Shown piece after piece: positions 14,130 through 23,452 of a stretch of DNA of 31,959 nt. The position numbers and the translations under genes are program-made. The notes under the pieces were generated by a model. That model saw nothing but the letters and a program-made list of their open reading frames with translations. It had not been told where the DNA came from and did no database searches. Source of the DNA: a virus. Numbering within the stretch: position 1 is the stretch's first letter; every line of letters starts with the position of its first letter. The DNA is taken from positions 1-31,959 of the IMG/VR virus record IMGVR_UViG_3300044732_002850; one strand, 5' to 3'.

Positions 14130-14154
14130 GGGAGGGCCCGTCAAGAGCCCTCCC
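14130..14154 (-). terminator. Terminator after gene 32
   Basis: GGGAGGGC (14130-14137) pairs with GCCCTCCC (14147-14154). On the minus strand it is followed by TTTCTGTCT, giving a typical intrinsic terminator between gene 32 and uvsX. Confidence 0.75.
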
Positions 14155-14167
14155 AGGATAATTTTAG

Positions 14168-15199
14168 TTATCCCTTGGCCTGGTTGCGCTTGCGAATTGC
14201 AGCCAGGATGTCTTCTGGACTGGTAAGCTTCTTGGGAGCTTCCTCAGAAGCTGCTGGGGTGGCAGCAGCCTTGGTGTCCACATCAAATGGCACATCATCG
14301 GTGGTGGTTGCCACAGGTGCTGTGATTTTTACATTGCGGGGCACTTGTACACTGGTTTTCACAGTGTCCATGACCTGGTCATTTGTTTCATCAGTTTTAA
14401 GACCATAGGGCCTGTAGTATTGCGAATACTTGGTAGGATCATATGGTTTTTCATCCACGCTGTCATGGAACATGTCAATGATTGCTTGTAGATGATCTTC
14501 ATCTGGTTTCTTGGGTAGATAGTTGCTGAGGTGGAACAACCCAAACTTGTCAATGGCCTGAAGTTCTTCCGTGCTGAGAGCACGTTCCCTACGAGCCCAT
14601 GAGCTGCTGCCATAATCAGCATACTGCCCCTTGGTGCCCTTGACCAGACGGAAATCCAAACCATCTTCATAACCCACTGGGCTGTTTTCCACTTCCTGAT
14701 CCATGAACACAGTCTTGATGCGATCAAACACGCTGGGATTGATCACAAAACGGCGGATGGGGTTTTCAGGAACATTTGCAGCATCTTCTGGGTTGGGGTT
14801 CTGAACAACAAATCCCTGGAACAAAAAGCTCTTTTTACGCCAATACTTGCGAGCAAGATCTTCCATGTCCTTGCCACCTTTCCACCAGGGGCGGATTTCG
14901 GCATTGACGGGGCAACTGCCTGGTTTCCACATGTCCATGCAAGGAACTTGCACGTCTGTGGGACGGCTGCTGCTGTCACCTTTGATACCTGAGAATGGGA
15001 GTTTGATAATCAGTCGTTCTACCCAGAAGAAGTCATTGCTGGAATCTCCGTCTGGTAGGAAACGCAGTGTGGCTGTGGAACCATCTGGATTGGCCCAAAA
15101 CGGATAATTTGCATTATCTCCACCACCTGTGCGGGGCTTGTCTTTTTGTGCTTGTTGTGCGAGTAGCTTTTCTCTAATCTGTGCTAAATTAAGTGCCAT
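14168..15199 (-). CDS. 32: Single-stranded DNA-binding protein (T4 gp32-like)
   Basis: A 343-residue protein (T4 gp32 has 301) with the three-part plan of the family. The basic N terminus (MALNLAQIREKLLAQQAQ) should mediate cooperative binding. The core has FWANPDGSTATLRFLPDGD, VPCMDMWKPGSCPVNAEIRPWWK with zinc-type cysteines, and aromatic residues for DNA contact. An Ala/Thr/Asp-rich acidic region follows, and the protein ends in a short basic helix (LAAIRKRNQAKG). gp32 coats single-stranded DNA during replication and recombination, and works with UvsX and UvsY encoded downstream on the same strand. AAGGA lies 9 bases before the ATG. Confidence 0.9.
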   Translation of the reverse strand: MALNLAQIREKLLAQQAQKDKPRTGGGDNANYPFWANPDGSTATLRFLPDGDSSNDFFWVERLIIKLPFSGIKGDSSSRPTDVQVPCMDMWKPGSCPVNAEIRPWWKGGKDMEDLARKYWRKKSFLFQGFVVQNPNPEDAANVPENPIRRFVINPSVFDRIKTVFMDQEVENSPVGYEDGLDFRLVKGTKGQYADYGSSSWARRERALSTEELQAIDKFGLFHLSNYLPKKPDEDHLQAIIDMFHDSVDEKPYDPTKYSQYYRPYGLKTDETNDQVMDTVKTSVQVPRNVKITAPVATTTDDVPFDVDTKAAATPAASEEAPKKLTSPEDILAAIRKRNQAKG

Positions 15200-15311
15200 G
15201 ACATACTGTCCTTTCTATTGTGCCTATAAGGTTACGATACTATTGCACAAACATTGCTGCTTTGCATCAGTAACATTAATATGTTAGACAAAATTTCAAG
15301 AATAATCAATA

Positions 15312-15336
15312 GTGCAATCAATATTTTTGATTGCAC
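15312..15336 (-). terminator. Hairpin downstream of the 15408 gene
   Basis: GTGCAATCAA (15312-15321) and TTGATTGCAC (15327-15336) form a 10-bp perfect stem with a five-base loop. It is followed by an A/T-rich stretch, compatible with an intrinsic terminator. Confidence 0.6.
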
Positions 15337-15357
15337 CCACGCATTTTTCCACCCTCA

Positions 15358-15387
15358 ATCCTGGCACATGGATCCATGTGCCAGGAT
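15358..15387. repeat. 30-bp perfect palindrome
   Basis: Every base from 15358 to 15387 pairs with its mirror partner around the centre TGGATCCA. It starts 20 bases after the end of the 15408 gene. It may be the first hairpin of a double terminator or a protein-binding site. Confidence 0.7.
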
Positions 15388-15407
15388 ATACACGACACTG
15401 GCCAATA

Positions 15408-16637
15408 TCACATTTTGAGTTTTTTGAGTTTTTCCAGTGTTTTGGTAATCTGATCCAATGCTGCCTGAGGATCCTTCTCAAAAGTGTTGGTGAGACCCAT
15501 CACATCATCTTTGACATCCTGATACACTTGACGAGGATCTTCCTTGCCATGCTCCTCTTGGTTAACTGCAATAGTCTTTTCCAGCTCACTGGGTTGTTGT
15601 TCAAATATTTTGCTTACGTCAAATTGCCCAAACCACTCGTTGAGCTCTCTTGCTTCAGGAAAGGCCTGATCGTCCTGATCCATTTGATCCATATTGTGTT
15701 CCTCGGGTTCTAGGTAGTCCATGTGATCCATGGCAGTGGGCTGATGTTCATGTGGCAGATAACTGTGCAGCATGGAGACAGCCTTGTCCATGCCTTGTGG
15801 CCATGTGATATCTATGCTCACAGGCACTTGTTGCCAGGTGGGGTGCATCTGTTTGGCCTGGTCCACAGCTTGTGCATAACTGTTGGGTTGACTGATCTTG
15901 TGGAGTATGTGTTTGATGTCTCTTTGCAGATTGTGAATGGCATCCAAGCAGTTGGGTTGATTGTTCACAGCCCATCTCTTGAGCTTGCGAACCTGCATGG
16001 TGAGATCCAGGATATCCTGAAGTATGTTGCCAGTTTCATCCCAAGGGGCGCCTTGTTGGTCCAAGTGTTGCGCCATGGCCTTGGCTCCCAGGATGTGACG
16101 GTAGGGGAACTTGTATCTGCTGCCATCTGCACCATGGATGAAGATGTCAGCAATGCGTGTCCAGCGGCGAGGGTTCTCACTGTCTTCCAGACGTTGGTTG
16201 TGTCGGATCACCACTTCTGTGACACCTGTTTTCCATCTGCTGGTTCTTGTGCTGCCTGTCCAGGCACTTTCTGTTACTTCTGTTTTGTTCATGTTTTTGA
16301 AATTCTTGGGTTCGAGATTTTTACCATATGGCATGAGATTGAAACTGTGATCAAAGCTGTTGTGCTGACGCAAGGTGTTGCGAATTTCTTCCACATCTCG
16401 CAAGGGGGTTGTAGCACTTGTGTGAAAAGTCACACTGGGTTTTTGACTGCTGCCTTTGGTGTAGCCCAACTGCACCATCATGTTGAGGTCTGTGCAAAAC
16501 AATCTGTTGGCTTGTGAAGGGTCAAAAACTCTCTTGCCAGAGGGATCATACATGATCACTTTGTGATTCTTACCACTGAGAATGGTGAAAATCAGTTGCG
16601 CCATGGCAGCATTTTCTGGATCTTGTTGTTCAGTCAT
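15408..16637 (-). CDS. Hypothetical protein, late gene before the terminase C-half
   Basis: A 409-residue product starting MTEQQDPENAAMAQLIFTIL. The first half is mixed (FHTSATTPLRDVEEIRNTLRQH, FNLMPYGKNLEPK) with a basic patch NRRWTRIADIFI-type region. The second half is acidic and rich in Met, His, Gln and Asp, with a helical end (ALDQITKTLEKLKKLKM). No signal peptide or membrane segment is seen. A late promoter (AATAAATAC) lies 24 bases before the ATG, so it is expressed with virion genes. I do not recognise the family; a virion or packaging-associated role is inferred only from position and promoter. Confidence 0.7.
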   Translation of the reverse strand: MTEQQDPENAAMAQLIFTILSGKNHKVIMYDPSGKRVFDPSQANRLFCTDLNMMVQLGYTKGSSQKPSVTFHTSATTPLRDVEEIRNTLRQHNSFDHSFNLMPYGKNLEPKNFKNMNKTEVTESAWTGSTRTSRWKTGVTEVVIRHNQRLEDSENPRRWTRIADIFIHGADGSRYKFPYRHILGAKAMAQHLDQQGAPWDETGNILQDILDLTMQVRKLKRWAVNNQPNCLDAIHNLQRDIKHILHKISQPNSYAQAVDQAKQMHPTWQQVPVSIDITWPQGMDKAVSMLHSYLPHEHQPTAMDHMDYLEPEEHNMDQMDQDDQAFPEARELNEWFGQFDVSKIFEQQPSELEKTIAVNQEEHGKEDPRQVYQDVKDDVMGLTNTFEKDPQAALDQITKTLEKLKKLKM

Positions 16638-16660
16638 ATCATGTGCCCAATTTACTTGCT

Positions 16661-16667
16661 GTATTTA

Positions 16668-16669
<2 letters not shown>
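16661..16669 (-). promoter_or_regulatory. T4-like late promoter
   Basis: Minus-strand AATAAATAC, 24 bases before the start at 16637 and overlapping the terL C-half stop. Confidence 0.6.
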
Positions 16670-18966
<2,297 letters not shown>

Positions 18967-18975
18967 TTATTTATG
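18967..18975 (-). promoter_or_regulatory. Late-promoter-like sequence abutting the terL endonuclease start
   Basis: Minus-strand CATAAATAA ends one base before the ATG at 18966. A T4-type transcript would begin at or inside the start codon, unlike the 20-35 base spacing at the other sites. Confidence 0.45.
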
Positions 18976-18992
18976 ACGAAAGCCACGTTATC

Positions 18993-19619
18993 TCACGGTT
19001 TTTTCGAAGTTCTGTTATGCAGTTCTTTCAAAGCGAGTGTTTCAATCTCGCCAGTATGCTTGTTTCGTACGGTTACTTCGGTTTCTCCGGCCAAACAATA
19101 CAAGAGACTGATACTTTTGCCACGTCCGCTGTCAGGTGTTGTGGTGGTGCTTTCTATTTTGCTGCTATTGTCAAAAACAATCTTTTGCACGTTGTAGGTG
19201 GTAACACCCGGGCGCAACCAGTCTGGTAATTCTTCATAGGCAAATCTTATTCTGTCCATGATTTCTGTTGCTGATCTAAACTTGTTGGCAGCAATCAACA
19301 CATTCACAGTTTCTTGAAAAATGCTGAACCACAAAATATATGCAGCACTGGTGGCAGTTTTTCCCAATTGACGGCTGCACATAGCAATCACTTGTCTGTG
19401 ATTGTTGTAGGTGCTGATCATCTGTGTCTGATAATCAAACAGCTTGAATGGCACCTTGCCCTGTGTGGGATGTTGCACATACACATAATTGTTGGCAAAA
19501 TAAACAGGATCTATTGCACATCTGATAAATTCAGCTTGTTGCTCTTTGGTCAATGCAATTTTTTGATGAGGTGCTTTGACTAGATTCACCTCCTGCGCCA
19601 GTAATGGATTTTTTGCCAT
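18993..19619 (-). CDS. 17: Terminase large subunit N-half with a 34-residue N-intein
   Basis: Residues 1-174 match the ATPase N-terminus of T4 gp17-like terminases: FDYQTQMIS, the Walker A form SRQLGKT at about 82-88, and RGKSISLLY leading into Walker B. Residues 175-208 begin CLAGETEVTVRNKHTGEI, an intein block A, and end at TSKKP. Joined to CDELAFV of the C-half, Walker B becomes SLLYCDELAFV, matching the family. The split terminase intein AceL-TerL, known from a metagenome, sits in the same gene and as I recall at the same kind of site. The gene follows a small conserved-type gene by 2 bases. ATPase activity requires trans-splicing. Confidence 0.9.
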   Translation of the reverse strand: MAKNPLLAQEVNLVKAPHQKIALTKEQQAEFIRCAIDPVYFANNYVYVQHPTQGKVPFKLFDYQTQMISTYNNHRQVIAMCSRQLGKTATSAAYILWFSIFQETVNVLIAANKFRSATEIMDRIRFAYEELPDWLRPGVTTYNVQKIVFDNSSKIESTTTTPDSGRGKSISLLYCLAGETEVTVRNKHTGEIETLALKELHNRTSKKP

Positions 19620-19621
19620 GT

Positions 19622-19867
19622 TCAGTTTAAATTCAAAATTTGATCTACATTTGTGTAGCTGTTAAAACTGCGATGATTTATTCCCAGCACAATTTCCTTG
19701 ATCACTGCATCCACATTGTGTTTCCAATGCCAGAGAAATTTATGGGTGCGCTGAAGTTCAGGCACCCAATCATCACATGTCCAGATAAACTCTTGTAGCA
19801 GATTATGATAATCTGGCATATAATAAATGATGTTCAGTGTTACTATTTGTTGAGTTCTGATAATCAC
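19622..19867 (-). CDS. Small protein upstream of terL
   Basis: An 81-residue product from a GTG, starting MIIRTQQIVTLNIIYYMPDY and containing FIWTCDDWVPELQRTHKFLWHWK. Short proteins with the plan VTLNI-YY-PDY...LQEF-W...D--VPE...FL--WK are, from memory, found next to the large terminase in T4-like phages, so this is probably a conserved neighbour of unknown function. An internal ATG at 19819 (MPDYHNLL) is an alternative, but the upstream strand looks part of the protein. It fills the gap between two genes with almost no spacing. Confidence 0.6.
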   Translation of the reverse strand: MIIRTQQIVTLNIIYYMPDYHNLLQEFIWTCDDWVPELQRTHKFLWHWKHNVDAVIKEIVLGINHRSFNSYTNVDQILNLN

Positions 19868-19871
19868 TTTT

Positions 19872-20558
19872 TCAGTCCGGTAGTTTTTGTCTTTCTATTC
19901 TGCTCAGTGGACTTCTGCTGCCATCTGTTACAGCATCTTCACCAGCCAGTGGATCATGCAAAAATTCATTGCGGTTATCTGCTGTTAGAGGACTCAGTTG
20001 TCCTGCATCGTTTTCACTTTCCAGGAGGAATTGTTCATACATGTTGCGTAGATTTTCATAGCTTTTGCCTTCACGCATCTCACTGCGCAAGGGATTGCTT
20101 CCATATCTAGCACTGCTCAAACGTTCTGGTAGATCAGCTCGGCCTTTGAAGTTGTAGTCCTTGATATCAAATTCAATTTGTTCATCCGTGGCATCTTCAT
20201 GGCCATAATCATATTCAGCTTGTTGCTCCATGAGAGCATAGTCTGAGGATGCTTGGCAATCACATGCTTGTTCGCATCCGCAGGGTTTTACAGATTGTGG
20301 TGCAATGGCCTGAATTAAATCCTGCGGATCGTTGGTGGTGATTGTTGTGCAACTGTTGCTGTCCACTTTCAAGCCCACATCATGATCATGATGATTTTGT
20401 GTGATATTGAGGGTGTAAACACTGTCTTGGCCGCTCAATTGCAAGAGACGCAAAAGATCCTGGGGCATGTTGGTGTTGATTGTCATGGTGCTGCCACTTC
20501 CATCCACGAGATTCTTGGCAGTAACACTTAAATTATATGTTGTGTCCATGTGTGTCAT
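19872..20558 (-). CDS. Hypothetical late protein with a cysteine cluster
   Basis: A 228-residue product starting MTHMDTTYNLSVTAKNLVDG. A repeat-like element occurs twice, NMPQDLLRLLQLSG and NDPQDLIQAIAPQS, followed by a cysteine cluster CGCEQACDC at about 93-101 that could bind metal, and then an acidic, disordered-looking tail with FKGRADLPERLSSARYGSNPLRSEMREG. That tail resembles segments of uncharacterised proteins near terminase in T4-like phages. It touches the next gene upstream at its start. Function unknown; a structural or packaging role is inferred from position. Confidence 0.65.
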   Translation of the reverse strand: MTHMDTTYNLSVTAKNLVDGSGSTMTINTNMPQDLLRLLQLSGQDSVYTLNITQNHHDHDVGLKVDSNSCTTITTNDPQDLIQAIAPQSVKPCGCEQACDCQASSDYALMEQQAEYDYGHEDATDEQIEFDIKDYNFKGRADLPERLSSARYGSNPLRSEMREGKSYENLRNMYEQFLLESENDAGQLSPLTADNRNEFLHDPLAGEDAVTDGSRSPLSRIERQKLPD

Positions 20559-21379
20559 TATTTTTTGGCCTTCCCCAAATCTCTGCGAATTGGCTTGCTT
20601 TCAATACTGTTAACTTTTTTCTCACCTTTGTTGTTGCGGCTGACTTTGAAGTAACGTTTGGTATCATCATCAAAATTGCCATCGGGTCCCAAAAGGTTCA
20701 ATTCCACAGGTTCTCCCATGTCAACACTTTTGTAGACTGGTTTTACTCCTGATAGATGCGCATTGAAATCTGTTGTATCTTGTTTGGGCTGTTGTTCAAC
20801 GGATTGCATTTGTTCCACAGGATTCAAATCACTGGTGGTTTGGAATGTTTGTGTTTTTCTACTGCTGGCTATTTGTTGCAGCAGATTCAAAAACTTGCTG
20901 TTGTATTTGTCACCATAGGCATTATTAGTCAAAGGCTGTTCAGCATCCAAATAAAATCTATCTGTGCTCAGCAAGCTGCCCTTGTCAGTGTATCCTTCCT
21001 GTTTGGCTTTCTGGTCCAGAGTGCGCAACAATTGATTCTTGACGCTTTCCACTTCAATGGCTTCGTTGTCTGCTCTTACCACCAAAAACTTTTCAGGAAG
21101 GTTCAAAACTGCTCTCAATTCCTGTTGCAAGATGTATGCACTCATGGGCACACCAATCATAAAATCCACATAATAAACGTCAGCATTTTCAATATCACGG
21201 AATTCCAAACTGTCATCCTTGGCTGTAATCTTGTGAACTGACCCTATGTCCAGAAGATTGTAACGCTTGAGTAGACGCTCTAGATCGTCCATCTTTTGGT
21301 CATCCATGGGTACAACAGTTTTCAATCTATAACTGAAGTTCTTCTGGCTTTCATTTAGTAGTTTTTTGAAACTTGTCAT
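20558..21379 (-). CDS. Hypothetical late protein between small and large terminase genes
   Basis: A 273-residue product starting MTSFKKLLNESQKNFSYRLK. The N-terminal 120 residues form a compact domain (YRLKTVVPMDDQKMDDLERLL, then FMIGVPMSAYILQQELRAVL), followed by a Gln/Thr-rich linker and a basic C terminus (KPIRRDLGKAKK). The ATG at 21379 is preferred because a late promoter lies 25 bases upstream; the frame opens 42 bases earlier, over the promoter. The stop overlaps the next start by one base. I do not recognise a function, but the placement points to packaging or virion structure. Confidence 0.68.
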   Translation of the reverse strand: MTSFKKLLNESQKNFSYRLKTVVPMDDQKMDDLERLLKRYNLLDIGSVHKITAKDDSLEFRDIENADVYYVDFMIGVPMSAYILQQELRAVLNLPEKFLVVRADNEAIEVESVKNQLLRTLDQKAKQEGYTDKGSLLSTDRFYLDAEQPLTNNAYGDKYNSKFLNLLQQIASSRKTQTFQTTSDLNPVEQMQSVEQQPKQDTTDFNAHLSGVKPVYKSVDMGEPVELNLLGPDGNFDDDTKRYFKVSRNNKGEKKVNSIESKPIRRDLGKAKK

Positions 21380-21403
21380 TTTCTGTTCTCGTAGACGCAT
21401 ACT

Positions 21404-21412
21404 GTTATTTAG
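21404..21412 (-). promoter_or_regulatory. T4-like late promoter
   Basis: Minus-strand CTAAATAAC, 25 bases before the start at 21379, overlapping the end of the gp16-like gene. Confidence 0.55.
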
Positions 21413-21863
21413 TGTTATCAATGCGCAAATTTTTGATTTGCTCCAACACTTGATTGCGATCCAATACCATCACAGATTCCTGGTGTATGGTTTCTCCTGC
21501 ATCAGGATTGGTTCTATCCAATTTCAGCCTGTCCAGTTCCAATCTCAGCATCTTGAGTTTCTTTTCCATTTTGCTGTTTCTAGCATCCAGTGCAACCTTG
21601 AGCATGTTGCTGCTGGCGGTGAATATTTCTCCAGCATGTTTTACTTCCACATTCATGCCCAGCTCATGCAGGGTTTTGCCATATTCCACAGCCAATCCTG
21701 CTATTTCATCCATTTCTTCATCATGCAGTTCAAAATGATCCTGACTGTGAAAGTCCTTGGCAAGTTCCTGTGCTTGTTCCAGTGTTGTGTCTGTGAGCTC
21801 TTGCAAGCTGTCCTCCAATCTGGGCAGATCAAAAGTGTTTTCCAGTGTGTCAAATCTGCTCAT
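21405..21863 (-). CDS. 16: Small terminase subunit (T4 gp16-like)
   Basis: A 152-residue helical protein (T4 gp16 has 164). It has an acidic N terminus, a central helical hairpin (HAGEIFTASSNMLKVALDAR, then NSKMEKKLKMLRLELDRLK), and a C-terminal ESVMVLDRNQVLEQIKNL that parallels the NATVFMGSPTELMDEI segment of T4 gp16. Small terminase forms a ring that recognises DNA and regulates the large subunit. It lies upstream of terL on the same strand, with three genes between instead of direct contact as in T4. AAGGA lies 8 bases before the ATG. Assignment rests on fold plan, length and position. Confidence 0.72.
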   Translation of the reverse strand: MSRFDTLENTFDLPRLEDSLQELTDTTLEQAQELAKDFHSQDHFELHDEEMDEIAGLAVEYGKTLHELGMNVEVKHAGEIFTASSNMLKVALDARNSKMEKKLKMLRLELDRLKLDRTNPDAGETIHQESVMVLDRNQVLEQIKNLRIDNTK

Positions 21864-21913
21864 GCTTTCTTTCCTTTGGTCTGGAAAATGCTGTCCTCAT
21901 TGAGCATAATCAT
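21860..21913 (-). CDS. Possible 17-residue leader peptide before the gp16-like gene
   Basis: The frame MIMLNEDSIFQTKGKKA has an excellent ribosome binding site (GGGGAG 7 bases upstream), and its stop overlaps the gp16 start (ATGA). It could serve translational coupling. It is too short for a firm call. Confidence 0.3.
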   Translation of the reverse strand: MIMLNEDSIFQTKGKKA

Positions 21914-22171
21914 GTGATCACTCCCCATCCTTTATAGTTATCCTGTTTGCCCTGTTTAACATTGCACATACTTGCGGTTGAGAGATTATGTGTTATGCAA
22001 GCTTGTCTCATGGAAGAATGGTCAAATATCTCACCAGTAGGACTAATTATCATTACCCTCTGGGCAGTGTGTGTCAACTGTCCTGTCTGCTTTCCCTTAT
22101 TCCAGGGTGACTGGCCCTTTTTTTGGCTGATATTTTGTTACATGTTTCAGCATCGCGACCCGCATTTACAA
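21914..22171. other. Interval between gp4-like and gp16-like genes
   Basis: There is no convincing gene. The minus strand has a short frame ending NYKGWGVIT that overlaps the leader peptide start, and a weak late-promoter-like CTATAAAGG near 21929-21937. A plus-strand frame across here runs antisense over the gp4-like gene and is discounted. Confidence 0.4.
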
Positions 22172-22618
22172 TTATTTAGATTTTTTTTGATTAGCCTTTC
22201 CTACAAAGATATGATCTTCATTAAGAACTCGGAATTTCACACCATGTTTAGAGCAGAACTGGGCTGCCGCCACCCATTTTGCTGTGTTGAGGATAACAAA
22301 CATTTTGTCTCTGCGACTTTTGGCAGCCTCCATACAAGTTTCTTTCTTGGGTTTGATTTCCACAAGTTCCGCTCTCTGATTGCCATTTTTATCACTATAC
22401 TTGATCAAAAAATCAGGAATGTAAATTGTGCTTTTGCCTGTGAGAGGATTGGTATAGGGTATTTTCACACACTCGCTGCCCCATTGTATGACATTGGGAT
22501 GCTGGTCCAGGAAATTCATCATTCTTAATTCCCAGGATGACCTCGAAAAGGGGCGCATGTTACCTATTAGTTTTTGTGGATTTTTTGGCACAAACACCTG
22601 TTGACTATACTTGCTCAT
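22172..22618 (-). CDS. 4: Head completion protein (T4 gp4-like)
   Basis: A 148-residue protein (T4 gp4 has 150). Matches to T4 gp4 run along the length: VPKNPQKLIG for VPKN-x-x-KY-G, SSWELRMMNFLDQHPNVIQWGSE for the SNWE...LD-NPE-I-WGSE segment, VKIPY, then LVEIKPKKET (IEIKPKKET in T4) and KWVAAAQFCSKHGVKFRVLNED. The E...D...E-IKPK pattern is a PD-(D/E)xK nuclease-like core. gp4 is needed to complete DNA-filled heads before tail joining. GGAG lies 7-8 bases before the ATG at 22618. Confidence 0.88.
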   Translation of the reverse strand: MSKYSQQVFVPKNPQKLIGNMRPFSRSSWELRMMNFLDQHPNVIQWGSECVKIPYTNPLTGKSTIYIPDFLIKYSDKNGNQRAELVEIKPKKETCMEAAKSRRDKMFVILNTAKWVAAAQFCSKHGVKFRVLNEDHIFVGKANQKKSK

Positions 22619-22824
22619 GGAATTTCTCCAACAATTTTTCAAGAGTTATGTCGCATCGCATATGCTTTTGCAGATTTTGTGTTTTTGAGATAATACGCAA
22701 ATTATGCCTGCTTCCTATGATTTCTGGGCTTATATTATTTACAGCCTACACTTATGCAGTTTGGTATGTTACACATAACTCCTATTCAAGGTATAAGCAT
22801 CTATTAGATCCAGATGGTGAACTA

Positions 22825-22846
22825 CTGTTGGCTTTTAAGCCAACAG
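22825..22846. repeat. 22-bp inverted repeat, left copy (self-complementary)
   Basis: CTGTTGGCTT and AAGCCAACAG flank TT. The whole element is the exact reverse complement of 22892-22913. Each copy alone can fold into a 10-bp hairpin, and the pair can form a longer one. Confidence 0.75.
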
Positions 22847-22867
22847 CTTCCTGCTTCATTTGTGCGA

Positions 22868-22876
22868 ATATTTATG
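22868..22876 (-). promoter_or_regulatory. T4-like late promoter between the inverted repeats
   Basis: Minus-strand CATAAATAT. It is 250 bases from the gp4-like start, much farther than other late promoters here. Confidence 0.45.
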
Positions 22877-22891
22877 TCACTCGCTATCCAT

Positions 22892-22913
22892 CTGTTGGCT
22901 TAAAAGCCAACAG
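22892..22913. repeat. 22-bp inverted repeat, right copy (self-complementary)
   Basis: CTGTTGGCTT and AAGCCAACAG flank AA; exact reverse complement of 22825-22846, 45 bases away. Confidence 0.75.
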
Positions 22914-22984
22914 ACTTCCGCTCGAAAGGTAAATTGTCGTTGTGTGTATTTTGCCATGTTGATCAACCACCATTATGTAGGAGG

Positions 22985-23452
22985 TTAACCAGTTTGATTG
23001 AGTATTTTGGTTCCCAGCAGGAGATTGTGTGTCCAGGGTGGCTGTGTGCTGCCATTGTTGATGCCAATCTGACTGTGGGCTGTGCGAAAAAAATTCACAT
23101 TCTCCAACAATGCACTGCTCATTACGCCCTGATTGAACAATTGACGGGGACTTACTCCTTGTGACTTGCTGGTGACTGCTGTGATGGCACCAAATGTGTC
23201 ACTGAGCTTGGAGGGAACGCCACTTTGTTGGAAAAGATTTCTGCTGTTGTTGTAGACCTGAGGATCCAATTGAAAGCTGTTGTCCAGGGGACTGTTGTTG
23301 AGATCAAACGCATCTGGTGAGATTTTGCGGCTGATGATTGCACCAGTTTGTGGATCCACAAACTGCCTCAGGCCATTCACATTGCCTACCAGCGTTTCCT
23401 GACCAAAGTTGCCCACCTGATCTTTGAGGTTGCGTGTGATCAAATCGCTCAT
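22985..23452 (-). CDS. Probable virion (tail/baseplate) protein
   Basis: A 155-residue product starting MSDLITRNLKDQVGNFGQET. It is rich in Asn, Gln, Ser and Gly (PQVYNNSRNLFQQSGVPSK, TSKSQGVSPRQLFNQG), as is common in structural proteins. GGGGGAA lies 6 bases before the ATG, which overlaps the upstream stop by 4 bases (ATGA). It is third in the late operon tail tube, tube-like protein, this gene. The position suggests a baseplate or tail-completion protein, but I cannot match it to a T4 gene by sequence. Confidence 0.65.
   Translation of the reverse strand: MSDLITRNLKDQVGNFGQETLVGNVNGLRQFVDPQTGAIISRKISPDAFDLNNSPLDNSFQLDPQVYNNSRNLFQQSGVPSKLSDTFGAITAVTSKSQGVSPRQLFNQGVMSSALLENVNFFRTAHSQIGINNGSTQPPWTHNLLLGTKILNQTG

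Larger units (their letters stand above)
22619..22984. other. Interval upstream of the gp4-like gene
   Basis: About 365 bases without a convincing gene. It holds two 22-bp elements (22825-22846 and 22892-22913) that are exact reverse complements, with a late-promoter core between them. Only frames of 12 to 26 codons occur on the minus strand. Confidence 0.45.

Noticed and set aside
21947-22528. Plus-strand frame of 193 codons, partly in the gp16/gp4 interval
   Set aside because: Two thirds of it is antisense to the gp4-like gene, and the start has no ribosome binding site. The hydrophobic look is typical of shadow frames here.
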